Assembly (NCBI GenBank): GCA_022450565.1
Contig: JAKUOP010000007.1
Coordinates: forward strand, 1 to 64,000
Length of the DNA: 64,000 nucleotides
Reading direction: 5' to 3'
Origin: Candidatus Nitrosopelagicus sp.
GTDB taxonomy: Archaea > Thermoproteota > Nitrososphaeria > Nitrososphaerales > Nitrosopumilaceae
Numbering within the stretch: the stretch's first letter is position 1; the number at the start of each line of letters is the position of its first letter. Below are positions 52,840 to 62,132 of the stretch, in pieces. Position numbers and translations under genes: made by a program. The notes beneath the pieces were generated by a model that was not told the origin of the DNA, did no database searches, and saw nothing but the letters and a program-made list of their open reading frames with translations.

Positions 52840-55800
52840 ATGAAACAAGTAGAAAACTTCGATATCAAAGAAATTGAAAAAATTGTCAATGAGGATTTGA
52901 AAAATAAGGACGTGGCAAAGATGATTCAAGACTCTGGTGATAAAACAGATGAAATCATGTTTATCGAGGGTCCGCCTACAATGAATGGAATACCTCATGC
53001 TGGTCATCTTCGAGGTCGAGTTTTCAAAGACTTGTGGTATAGATACAATGTCCTACTGGGAAATAAAGTAATTTTTAATGCAGGGTGGGATACACAAGGA
53101 CTTCCAGTAGAGCTTCAAGCAGAAAAAGAATTAGGAATTGAAAATGGCAAAAATGACATTACAACACCAGAAGACATTGAAAGGCTTGTAACTGAATGTA
53201 AGAAAATTGTGAAAAAATACCATACCAAATGGGTTGAAGCCGATGACATGCTAGGAATGTCACTTAATCAAGATAATGCATACTGGACATACAAAGATGA
53301 ATTTATTGAAAATGAATGGAAACTAATGAAAAAGGCATTTGAAAATGACATACTTACTGAAGGATTTAGAGTAGTAGCATACTGCCCAAGCTGCCAGACA
53401 TCACTTAGTCATTCTGAAGTAAATCAAGGCTATGACATGGTAAAAGATCCGTCATTATACTATAAAGTAAAACTTGCACAGGAGGATAAATTTTTGATTG
53501 TATGGACTACAATGCCATTTACACTAGTTACAGATGCAATGGTTGGTGTAAATCCAAAAGAAGAATATGTAGAGATTGCAGTAAATGGTGAAACATGGGT
53601 TGTAGGAAAAACTAGACTAGAAGAATTCATGAATGAGGTAAAAATTGAGGACTACAAAATAGAAAAAACATTTCTAGGCTCTGAGATGGAGGGTAAAAAA
53701 TACATTCACCCACTTTTAGATGAGATTCCAAAACTTGCAGAAATTGCAAAGCAAGACAACTATCATGTTACAGTTGCAGAAGATTTTGTTGATGTAAACG
53801 CAGGAAGTGGTCTTGTGCATTTGTCACCTGCAAATGGTGAAGAAGACCATAACATTGCAATAAAAAGAAAAGTCACAGTTTTTTCTCCAATTGATGATGC
53901 AGTAAAATTTACTGAAGATGCAGGAAAATATTCAGGATTATTTGTTAGAGATGCTGATGAGAAATTAGTAGAATCAATCAAAGAAAAAAATGCCCTAGTA
54001 AAGATTGGTAAAATTAAACACAAGTATCCTCTTTGCTGGCGTTGCAACCATGGACTAGTCTGGCTTGCAAGAAGAGAGTATTTTTACATGCTTGATAAGC
54101 TTGATGACAAAGCAATCAAGGCAGCTGAAGATGTAGAGTACTTTTTTGAGGCTCCAAAGAACCGATTTTTAGAAATTATCAAAGAAAAGCACCCATGGTG
54201 TATATCACGTGAACGCTTTTGGGGCTGCCCAATTCCAATATGGAACTGTAAAGAGTGTGGTAACATAGAAAGACTATTTTCAAGAAAAGAAATCATAGAG
54301 GCGTCATCAGAACTTCCTAATGGCGAAGACTTTGAGCTACACAGACCCTGGATTGACAATGTACTGATCAAATGTAAGAAATGTAATGCAACTATGGAAA
54401 GAGAGGAATTTGTACTTGACACCTGGCACAACAGCGGTTCTGCTCCATTTGCTTCCTTAGATGAGGCACAATACAAGGAAAAAATTCCTGCTCCATTTTT
54501 TACAGAAGGAATAGACCAAACCAGAGGATGGGCATACACACTACTAATTGAAAATGTAATACTAAACAACGCACCAGTATCACCTTACAAGTCATTTCTA
54601 TTCCAAGGTCACGTACTAGATGAAAATGGAAACAAGATGAGTAAAAGTAAAGGAAATGTAATTGAAGCATCAGAACTTTTAGAGAAATATCCAGTAGATC
54701 TAGTCAGATTCTATTTTATGTGGAAATCAAGCCCAATTGAACCATTAAACTTTAGCACAAAAGAGCTCATGTCAAGACCATATCAGGTCATAAGTACGCT
54801 TTATCACCTTCATACATTTTACAGGCAAAACAGTGAATATGACAAATTTAACATAAATGAGACAACTATAGAATGGGCAAAGAAAAATAACTTACTTACA
54901 CCACCTGACATTTGGCTTTTATCAAAACTTCAAAGAATGGTACAAAAAACAACAGATGCAAATGACACATGCAAATTCCACGAGTCAGGAAAAGCAATAG
55001 AAGACTTTTTGATAAACTCACTTAGCCAGATTTACATTCCAATTACAAAGTCAGAACTATGGGACGAAGATGATTCGCAAAAAGATAGACGTTCTACAAT
55101 TTATGCAATCCTTGCAAAGACACTCAAGACAATTGACATACTAATTCATCCATTTTCGCCATTTACAACACAGTACCTTTACAGTACGACATTTGGTGAA
55201 AAAGAAAACATTTTACTTGAGACATGGCCAAAACAAGATACCTCATTAATTGATGAAAAAATTGAAGAGTCATTTGACTTGTTAAAAGACGTAGTTTCAG
55301 TGGCATCTGCTGCTAGAATGAAAGGAAAGCTGAAAAGAAGATGGCCACTTAATGAGGCAATAATCTGCCTAGCAAAGGGACAGAAAAATATTCTAGAGTC
55401 ACTCTCAGAATTAGTCAAATCTCAAATGAACATTCAAAACTACAAAATTTTTGAAATCAAAAGCAACGAAGGAATAGCACAATACCTTGAGTTAAAACAA
55501 AATGGATTACCAGTAATACCAAAAATTGAGCTGGAAAGAAGTGGAATTGGACCAAAAGCGAAACAAGACATGGGTAAATTACTAAAAATGTTCTCAGAAA
55601 CTGAGCCTGAGGAAATTATTAATCAACTGAACGACAAAGACACGTTCACATTCCAAATTGACCAAAATTCCATAGTTTTAGACAAGGGAGATTTCATTAT
55701 TGACTTTGACGTTGATGAGAAATATCAATATGCAAAAAGACAAAGTCTGATAGTCATGATTTCCCTCGAAAGAGATAATGAAATGATGGCTAAAGGTTTG

Positions 55801-56040
55801 ATCAAAGATCTAGCTAGACGATTACAGACACTAAGGAAAGAAAGGGGCTATAATCCAACTGATATTTTGTCCAAAGCATCAATTTTAGAACTTGATTCTG
55901 AGTCACTTGATTTGATAAAGGGAAAAACTGATGAAATTGCGTTTTTGGTCAGAGTAAAGGAAGTAGATTTTGAAGAATCATGCAAAAAATACAAAAATGA
56001 CGATATTGATGGCCTGAAAATTCGTATTTCCGTTGAATGA
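52840..56040 (+). CDS. ileS: Isoleucyl-tRNA synthetase
   Basis: 1066 residues, the size of archaeal/eukaryotic-type IleRS. Class I motifs: HIGH in MNGIPHAGHLRGR (about residue 47-60) and KMSKS in NKMSKSKGNVIE (about 598). CP1 editing domain between, and a cysteine-rich zinc site (CNCKECG...CKKC). Charges tRNA-Ile. Followed by a small hypothetical gene. No defect. Confidence 0.96.
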   Translation: MKQVENFDIKEIEKIVNEDLKNKDVAKMIQDSGDKTDEIMFIEGPPTMNGIPHAGHLRGRVFKDLWYRYNVLLGNKVIFNAGWDTQGLPVELQAEKELGIENGKNDITTPEDIERLVTECKKIVKKYHTKWVEADDMLGMSLNQDNAYWTYKDEFIENEWKLMKKAFENDILTEGFRVVAYCPSCQTSLSHSEVNQGYDMVKDPSLYYKVKLAQEDKFLIVWTTMPFTLVTDAMVGVNPKEEYVEIAVNGETWVVGKTRLEEFMNEVKIEDYKIEKTFLGSEMEGKKYIHPLLDEIPKLAEIAKQDNYHVTVAEDFVDVNAGSGLVHLSPANGEEDHNIAIKRKVTVFSPIDDAVKFTEDAGKYSGLFVRDADEKLVESIKEKNALVKIGKIKHKYPLCWRCNHGLVWLARREYFYMLDKLDDKAIKAAEDVEYFFEAPKNRFLEIIKEKHPWCISRERFWGCPIPIWNCKECGNIERLFSRKEIIEASSELPNGEDFELHRPWIDNVLIKCKKCNATMEREEFVLDTWHNSGSAPFASLDEAQYKEKIPAPFFTEGIDQTRGWAYTLLIENVILNNAPVSPYKSFLFQGHVLDENGNKMSKSKGNVIEASELLEKYPVDLVRFYFMWKSSPIEPLNFSTKELMSRPYQVISTLYHLHTFYRQNSEYDKFNINETTIEWAKKNNLLTPPDIWLLSKLQRMVQKTTDANDTCKFHESGKAIEDFLINSLSQIYIPITKSELWDEDDSQKDRRSTIYAILAKTLKTIDILIHPFSPFTTQYLYSTTFGEKENILLETWPKQDTSLIDEKIEESFDLLKDVVSVASAARMKGKLKRRWPLNEAIICLAKGQKNILESLSELVKSQMNIQNYKIFEIKSNEGIAQYLELKQNGLPVIPKIELERSGIGPKAKQDMGKLLKMFSETEPEEIINQLNDKDTFTFQIDQNSIVLDKGDFIIDFDVDEKYQYAKRQSLIVMISLERDNEMMAKGLIKDLARRLQTLRKERGYNPTDILSKASILELDSESLDLIKGKTDEIAFLVRVKEVDFEESCKKYKNDDIDGLKIRISVE

Positions 56041-56115
56041 TTTACAAAACGTTGACAATTGATCAAACTAGAAGATACCAAGTCAGGTTAAATACAAAAT
56101 TGGACATACAGTATC

Positions 56116-56445
56116 ATGGTTAAGCAGATTAGCCTTGATACATGGTCAGTGCATCATCTGCAGGATCTATTAGAAAAGACTAGAAATATTATCAGTCAGA
56201 CAAATGTTCCAGTGGTCTTGTATCGAGAAACATTGGAAGAAAATGACGACGTATATGAAGAAATTGTATGCACATTAGGACAGGAACATGTTGTTGAACA
56301 AGTTATCATTTCAGGTGGCATGGTAGTTCCTGAAATTAAACAACAACTTGTTTTTACTATAGAAGAATTTCCAGACAGATTACTGAATAAAAGTAAAGAC
56401 CTGTTTGCAGAAGTAGTTGAGCAATTAGAAGACCAATTTAGATAG
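56116..56445 (+). CDS. Small conserved hypothetical protein
   Basis: 109 residues, acidic, mixed alpha/beta (IISQTNVPVVLYRETLEENDDVYEEIVCTLGQEHVVEQVIISGGMVVPEIKQQLVFTIEEFP). No motif. 43 bases upstream of sucC on the same strand; could be in the same transcript. Function unknown. Confidence 0.62.
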   Translation: MVKQISLDTWSVHHLQDLLEKTRNIISQTNVPVVLYRETLEENDDVYEEIVCTLGQEHVVEQVIISGGMVVPEIKQQLVFTIEEFPDRLLNKSKDLFAEVVEQLEDQFR

Positions 56446-56488
56446 ACCAGCAAACAGATTATAAAGTCCTCAAATGAGACTTGATTAG

Positions 56489-57595
56489 ATGCGCCTTTTA
56501 GAGTATCAAGCAAAGGAATTATTCAAAGAATTTGGAATTAGAGTTCCAGAAAGTATTGCATCAAAAGATATTGAACAGGGTAGAATTGATGCAAAAAAAT
56601 TGGGATACCCATTTGTAATCAAAGCCCAAGTTCCAGTTGGAGGAAGAGGGAAAGCAGGTGGGATTCAAAAATGTAATAGTGATGATGAATTTGAGATAAA
56701 ATATCCCCAAATTTTGGGAATGTCAATTAAAGGCGAAAAAACACGAGCAATACTCTTAGAAAAAATGGCTGAGATTGAAAAAGAGCTGTATCTATCGTTA
56801 TTTCTTAATCGTAGTAAAAGATGCTATACAATTATTGCATCGTCAGAGGGTGGAGTTGAAATTGAATCTGTTAAAAATCAAACCATAAAAGAGGTTGGAT
56901 TAGGCGATGTTGGTGATGAGACTGCAAAAGAAGTCGCAAATGAAATTGGTCTTCAAGGAAGTCAAGAGGAAGAATTTGTTACAATGTTAAAACAACTTTC
57001 AAAACTTACAGTAGAAAAGGAGGCAGAACTTGCAGAAATTAACCCACTTGCAATTCTCAAAGATGGTTCCATAATGGCACTTGATGGAAAAGTAATGACT
57101 GATGATAATTCAAACTTTAGACATGAAGAACTTTCAAAGTATCAAGAAAAATCAGAACTGGAAGAACGAGCTGAAAAAAGTGGATTTTCTCTAGTTGAAC
57201 TTGATGGAAACATTGCAGTGATTGGTAATGGTGCTGGACTTGTTATGTCTACATTTGATATGCTTGCTGATAACGGTGGAAAGCCAGCAACATTTTTGGA
57301 TGTAGGTGGTGGTGCAACTACTGAATCAGTATATGAAGCACTAACTCTTATTAGTAAAATGAATAGAGTGAAAGGAATTTTAGTAAATCTTTATGGTGGC
57401 ATTGTTAAAACAACAACTGTTGCTTCAGCATTTATCAAAGCATATGATGAAAATTTGATTGATCTACCAGTGTTTGCAAGATTAATGGGTGCAGAATCAG
57501 ACAAAGCAAAAGAGATGTTAAAAAATACTAAAACAAAAATATTTGATTCAGTTGAGGATGCAATTAACACCGCAGTAATGGAGGTAAATAGATGA
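56489..57595 (+). CDS. sucC: Succinyl-CoA synthetase beta subunit (ADP-forming type)
   Basis: 368 residues. ATP-grasp N-terminus (YQAKELFKEFGIRVPESI; KAQVPVGGRGKAGGIQ) and CoA-ligase domain (GNGAGLVMSTFDML ADNGGKPA LDVGGGA). Pairs with sucD. Its start overlaps nothing, but its stop overlaps the sucD ATG by 4 bases. Interconverts succinyl-CoA and succinate with ATP; in a 3HP/4HB autotroph it links the cycle to the TCA steps. Confidence 0.92.
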   Translation: MRLLEYQAKELFKEFGIRVPESIASKDIEQGRIDAKKLGYPFVIKAQVPVGGRGKAGGIQKCNSDDEFEIKYPQILGMSIKGEKTRAILLEKMAEIEKELYLSLFLNRSKRCYTIIASSEGGVEIESVKNQTIKEVGLGDVGDETAKEVANEIGLQGSQEEEFVTMLKQLSKLTVEKEAELAEINPLAILKDGSIMALDGKVMTDDNSNFRHEELSKYQEKSELEERAEKSGFSLVELDGNIAVIGNGAGLVMSTFDMLADNGGKPATFLDVGGGATTESVYEALTLISKMNRVKGILVNLYGGIVKTTTVASAFIKAYDENLIDLPVFARLMGAESDKAKEMLKNTKTKIFDSVEDAINTAVMEVNR

Positions 57596-58506
57596 CAGAC
57601 ATTTATGAACTTCTAAGAGGACAGAAAGATGGAAATGGAAATTATCAGAGGCAGCCAGTTATTGTTCAAGGAATAACTGGAAAGTATGGTTCAACCCATA
57701 CAAAATTAATGATGGAGTATGGAACAAACATTGTTGCTGGAGTTACTCCTGGCAAAGGTGGTCAGAAATTTGAAGATAAAATTCCAATTTTTGAAAAAGT
57801 TAGTGAAGCAGTTGCTGCTACTAATGCAAAAATCTCAATTGTTTTTGTACCTGCAAAATTTTTTCTAGAGGCTGCAACTGATGCATTAGAATCTGGGATT
57901 AAACTTCTAGTTGCAATACCAGAGCATGTCCCAGTACGAGACACAATGAAGATTATTGAATTGGCAAAAGAGAAGGATGCTGTAATGATTGGTCCAAATA
58001 CACCAGGTGTAATAATTCCAAATTTGACCAAAATTGGAATTATGCCTGCAAGCCCCTACTCCCCTGGAAAAATTGCTGTTCTATCAAAAAGTGGTACGTT
58101 GCTATATGAAATATCAAATAATCTAACTACAGCAGGATTTGGACAAAGTATCACTATTGGAATTGGGGGTGACCCTGTTAATGGTACTAGAATGATTGAT
58201 GCATTTGATATGATAAAAGATGATCCTGAATTGGATGGAATTGTTGTTGTTGGTGAAATTGGTGGTGATGCAGAAGAAATCTTAGCACAACACATTATTG
58301 ACATAAGTTTTGATAAACCAATTGTGGGATACATAGCAGGAAGACGTGCGCCTAAAGAAAAACGAATGGGACATGCAGGTGCAATTGTAATGGGAACATA
58401 TGGATCTGCAGAGTCAAAAATTGCAATGTTTACTAAAGCAAACATACCAGTGGCCAAAAGACCTGGAGAAGTAGCAGTCCTTCTTGCAGGTAAAATGACT
58501 ACATAA
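57592..58506 (+). CDS. sucD: Succinyl-CoA synthetase alpha subunit
   Basis: 304 residues: CoA-binding domain ([36 protein letters not shown]), and the ligase domain ending with the phospho-histidine motif [10 protein letters not shown]. Together with sucC. Its TAA overlaps the ATG of the methyltransferase by one base (TAATG). Confidence 0.93.
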   Translation: MTDIYELLRGQKDGNGNYQRQPVIVQGITGKYGSTHTKLMMEYGTNIVAGVTPGKGGQKFEDKIPIFEKVSEAVAATNAKISIVFVPAKFFLEAATDALESGIKLLVAIPEHVPVRDTMKIIELAKEKDAVMIGPNTPGVIIPNLTKIGIMPASPYSPGKIAVLSKSGTLLYEISNNLTTAGFGQSITIGIGGDPVNGTRMIDAFDMIKDDPELDGIVVVGEIGGDAEEILAQHIIDISFDKPIVGYIAGRRAPKEKRMGHAGAIVMGTYGSAESKIAMFTKANIPVAKRPGEVAVLLAGKMTT

Positions 58507-59126
58507 TGGACAAAACTGCAAAGTATTTTGATCATTGGGCAAATATTGGAAGATCAGAGGACATGGAAAAAGGTCATGGGACAACTGTCAATAAGTTTCT
58601 AAGTAAAATATCATTTGAAAAAAAATTCTCATTTCTAGACATTGGTTGTGGAAATGGTTGGGTAGTAAAGAAGATTGCACAATTGGATACCTGCACGAGG
58701 TCAGTTGGGATAGACAAGAGTAAAAACATGATAAGAAAGGCTAAGAAGACAAAAATTTCAACCAAAGAACAGTACTACACCACAGATTTGGAGTCATCCA
58801 AGTTTTCTGCAAAATTTGATGTTATTTTTTCAATGGAGTCGTTATACTATTCAGTTCCAATGGAGCCTGCATTGCACAAGGTATACAAATTACTGAAGAA
58901 TGGTGGAATTTTTTATTGCGGAACTGACTTTTACAAGGATAACCATCTTACAACACGCTGGATTAAAGATATGAAAATCCCAATGGACTTGCGCTCTGAA
59001 TCAGAATGGAAAAAAATGTTCAAAGAAGTGGGTTTCAAAACAAGAATAAAGCATGTCACTGATCCAAAAAATAAGACTAAGTGGAAAAGAGAATTTGGGA
59101 CATTATTTTTAATTGGAATCAAGTAA
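58506..59126 (+). CDS. Class I SAM-dependent methyltransferase
   Basis: 206 residues. SAM motif I FLDIGCGNGWVVKK, motif II near DVIFSMESLYY, and a Rossmann layout with a C-terminal FKTRIKHVTDPKNK strand. Substrate unknown; translated directly after sucD, so it shares that transcript. Overlaps the solute-binding protein gene by 8 bases, tail to tail. Confidence 0.82.
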   Translation: MDKTAKYFDHWANIGRSEDMEKGHGTTVNKFLSKISFEKKFSFLDIGCGNGWVVKKIAQLDTCTRSVGIDKSKNMIRKAKKTKISTKEQYYTTDLESSKFSAKFDVIFSMESLYYSVPMEPALHKVYKLLKNGGIFYCGTDFYKDNHLTTRWIKDMKIPMDLRSESEWKKMFKEVGFKTRIKHVTDPKNKTKWKREFGTLFLIGIK

Positions 59127-61614
59127 GCGGTTTTTTCTCTCTTTGAGTTTTTGCCTTAATCACAAAGATTATTGCTGCACCTAAGACCAAAATAATTATT
59201 ATTAAAAGAAATGAATAGTCATTCTGATTTGATTCCGATAATGATGTAGTAATTTCTACGCTTGGAAGGGCTGTTAGTGTATCAGAAACCAGAAAACTGG
59301 TTGAATATTCAAATGGTCTCAAGACATCATCAGATACGGCAAAAACTTTGAGCGTGTTTGCGCCTGTATTAAGATTAGACAAAGTTTGTTCATCCAATGA
59401 AATTATTGATTTGTTGTTATCAACTATCACTTTACCTTCAGAAATCATCACCCCGCGTGAATTAGAAATAAAATAGTAAATTTCAGACGAATCTGTTGTT
59501 ATTATTGGAATCTTAGTGTCAGAATCGCTTGATAAAAGTTCATCAATTTCAATAGAAGTTATCTTAGGAAACGCGATATGTTCAAAGTCACTCCATTTTC
59601 CAGGCTCAAGTGGATAATCACCATAATCAAATGATTTGACTACTATAGTTCTAGATTCTGGTGAATATCTATCAAGGTAAAATGGACCGTTGCTTATTAT
59701 CGCATGATCATTTTCAACAATCCAGTCAATGGATTGTTGATACCGATCCTCGAAATATTGAATGTTGGTTTCAAATTTATCTAGTGCTGCAGGTGTATGC
59801 TTGTTTATTTTGTAATCCTCGAGAATATGTTGGATGATTTTTGCATCCTGCGGTATAATCAGTGAAAGCCAGCTAACGTTTTTTGTAGTTGCATCTGAGC
59901 GCGAAAATGCCACTTTTCCATCAATGACAGATTTTTCCATTGCGGCCATAATTTCCCAAGGTGTTGTACTCCAGACACCAGCCCATGATGCAATCTGATT
60001 TTTATCAAAATGCCAATAATCTGTGTATACTTCAATTGTATCTGCATCCACAATCCTAAATCCAATTAACGAGTTTACATTTTGAACTGCCTGAGGTGAG
60101 AAACTAGAATCATATGTTTTATCGTTTACTCCTTTTTCAGAACCCCATTCAGAAAGAAAATAGATTGAATACAAAACATCATTCATGTCCATTGTCTCTC
60201 CATTATGCCACTGACTGAAATTAAGATCAAAAGTTACCTTACTAGTTGCCGTTGAGTCAGTTTCAACTTTTTCCCATCTTTGTGTTTCTGTATCCCAAAG
60301 TATCGAGTCATCATGTACAGGTACTGAGGAATGTAAACCATTGGTTTCAATGGTCCATGTGGTTCTAAGTGGCTGAATCTCACCAGTGAATGGATGCCCA
60401 TACATTCCAGGATCAGAAAGTATTGTCCAAATCTGATTGCTGTAAATATCACCTAATCCAGCAACTGGATTCCATGCGCCTTGATAGATTTGTTTTACAC
60501 CAATAACTAAGGAATCATCTTCCGAACCTGCATTAATTGGTGTAAATCTACTTGGTACGCCTGCGCCAAGCGCATTAATTATTCCAGTTACACTCTCATT
60601 TGCAACATATTGATCAACTTTACTAGCAAGAAAAATTCTTACCGATTCATTAACACCTTCCTTTGTTGCGTCTTTGATTAGTAACGTTCTCTCGTCTGAT
60701 GTCTCAAAATTCCCAGAATAGATGTTCTGTGTAACAGTATCTAAGAATTCATTTTGATAATTCCAATAACTCGGCGTGTTATTTCCAGGCATATTAGAAA
60801 ACCATGGTGCATACATCTGTGCCAATGAAATTGAATCATACCTTGAAAATCCAGTACTGCTCCATGCTTCAGTATATAGATTCCATTTCTGCTCACTTGG
60901 ATCAGACCCATACACAATCACATATGCTTTGTTCAAATCTCCAAAGTCCTTTTTCACGATAAATCCAAACGATTCTAGTTCGGATGATATGATTTCACCA
61001 ATAGATTTTCTAACTGGATCATCACTTCTAATGAAAATTGTAATTTCTATAGGATCATTATTGAAATTCCATATGCCGTCAATTTTTTTTGCTCCTGACT
61101 TTTCTAACTGTTCAGTGATAATCTGTTCTGCAAGAACAGGGTTATAGGTAAACTGAAATGATTCTGTGACGTCTAGTATACCAAGATAGTCGGCAGAAAA
61201 TATTCCATAATTTGAAACCATTGTAGACCCAAAGCCACCCAGAAGTTCATTGACAATGAGATTCCTATCAATAATATAGTTTAGTGCAAATCTTACCTCC
61301 TTGATAGAAAATGGATTGAATTTTCCAGAGTCTGTAGGATTTGCAAGTATGCTGTAATAACTACCAGTTGATTCAAAAACCTGTAGATTTTTTCTTGAAT
61401 CGAAATCTTCTAACCTATCTGATGGCACCCTAAAATAATACAGATCAAGATTCCCATTTCTTACTTCTTGAAGTGCGGTATTTTCATCAAGATACTGTAT
61501 GAATTTAATCTCATCAACTAACGTCCCTTTATCAGCAAATGAAGGCGGAAATACAAAAAGCAAAACTGCGATAACAAAAAGAAGTTTAAACTTGATCAAT
61601 TCTTCTAACACCAA
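59119..61614 (-). CDS. Large peptide-type ABC solute-binding protein
   Basis: 831 residues, much longer than the usual ~550. An N-terminal signal/anchor (about 7-25, KFKLLFVIAVLLFVFPPSF), then SBP_bac_5-type sequence in two stretches (DLYYFRVPSDRL, FNPFSIKEVRFALNYIIDRNLIV; YQGAWNPVAG, MDMNDVLYSIYFL, SWAGVWSTTPWEIM), and a C-terminal transmembrane segment (about 802-822). It is thus bound to the membrane at both ends or by the C-terminus after cleavage. Starts with TTG 61614 or GTG 61611. Family matches the lone DppD-type ATPase at 18288-19223; permeases are not in the window. Confidence 0.84.
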   Translation of the reverse strand: MVLEELIKFKLLFVIAVLLFVFPPSFADKGTLVDEIKFIQYLDENTALQEVRNGNLDLYYFRVPSDRLEDFDSRKNLQVFESTGSYYSILANPTDSGKFNPFSIKEVRFALNYIIDRNLIVNELLGGFGSTMVSNYGIFSADYLGILDVTESFQFTYNPVLAEQIITEQLEKSGAKKIDGIWNFNNDPIEITIFIRSDDPVRKSIGEIISSELESFGFIVKKDFGDLNKAYVIVYGSDPSEQKWNLYTEAWSSTGFSRYDSISLAQMYAPWFSNMPGNNTPSYWNYQNEFLDTVTQNIYSGNFETSDERTLLIKDATKEGVNESVRIFLASKVDQYVANESVTGIINALGAGVPSRFTPINAGSEDDSLVIGVKQIYQGAWNPVAGLGDIYSNQIWTILSDPGMYGHPFTGEIQPLRTTWTIETNGLHSSVPVHDDSILWDTETQRWEKVETDSTATSKVTFDLNFSQWHNGETMDMNDVLYSIYFLSEWGSEKGVNDKTYDSSFSPQAVQNVNSLIGFRIVDADTIEVYTDYWHFDKNQIASWAGVWSTTPWEIMAAMEKSVIDGKVAFSRSDATTKNVSWLSLIIPQDAKIIQHILEDYKINKHTPAALDKFETNIQYFEDRYQQSIDWIVENDHAIISNGPFYLDRYSPESRTIVVKSFDYGDYPLEPGKWSDFEHIAFPKITSIEIDELLSSDSDTKIPIITTDSSEIYYFISNSRGVMISEGKVIVDNNKSIISLDEQTLSNLNTGANTLKVFAVSDDVLRPFEYSTSFLVSDTLTALPSVEITTSLSESNQNDYSFLLIIIILVLGAAIIFVIKAKTQREKKPLT

Positions 61615-61640
61615 CTAAACAAATGATGAATTTTAGGCTT

Positions 61641-61650
61641 TTAATATTAA
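61641..61650. promoter_or_regulatory. Palindromic TATA box shared by two divergent genes
   Basis: TTAATATTAA is its own reverse complement. Its centre is 26 bases before ATG 61671 on the plus strand and about 31-34 bases before the minus-strand starts (61614/61611). One box can therefore recruit TBP for both directions. Confidence 0.5.
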
Positions 61651-61670
61651 CCAAATTTACTAGATTCGTC

Positions 61671-62132
61671 ATGAATGGTGGCAAACTCGAGGCTGCATTT
61701 ACCGCAATTACAGATGGCTGTCCAATAGAGGAAGTTTCAGAGTGGTTGGATTGGAGAGATTTTGAAGGGTTGGTAAGCCAGATTTTACTTGAAAATGGAT
61801 TTCAAGTAGAAAAAAATGTGATTTTAACAAAACCAAGAATGGAGATTGACGTTATAGGGGTAAAACTCAATGTTGTAATACTAATTGATTGCAAACACTG
61901 GAAGAGAATGAGTAGTTCTGCTCTAAACGAGATTGTGAGAAAACAGATTAACAGGGTAAAGAGATATGCCCATGAAATCAGTGATGTTGTGACAGTTCCG
62001 GTGATAGTAACCCTACATCAAGAGCAGATTTCTTTTATTAACAAAGTCCCAATAGTTCCAATCATGCAGATATCATCATTTTTGGATGAACTGTATGGTA
62101 ATTTAGAACAGGTAAAAACTATAGAAAAATAG
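61671..62132 (+). CDS. PD-(D/E)XK restriction-endonuclease-like protein
   Basis: About 153 residues from ATG 61671; an upstream ATG at 61623 lies before the TATA box. The Mrr/restriction-like nuclease core is visible: WRDFEGLVSQILLENGFQVEKNV, then MEIDVIGVKLNVVILIDCKHWKR with the D...D-x-K catalytic set, and a Q-x-N-R helix. Probably a nuclease for repair or defence, with no partner methyltransferase beside it. Function by fold only. Confidence 0.72.
   Translation: MNGGKLEAAFTAITDGCPIEEVSEWLDWRDFEGLVSQILLENGFQVEKNVILTKPRMEIDVIGVKLNVVILIDCKHWKRMSSSALNEIVRKQINRVKRYAHEISDVVTVPVIVTLHQEQISFINKVPIVPIMQISSFLDELYGNLEQVKTIEK

Noticed and set aside
58056..58535. 159-codon minus-strand frame opposite sucD
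   Set aside because: It covers the highly conserved sucD coding region; Ser/Pro/Ile-rich product without motifs.
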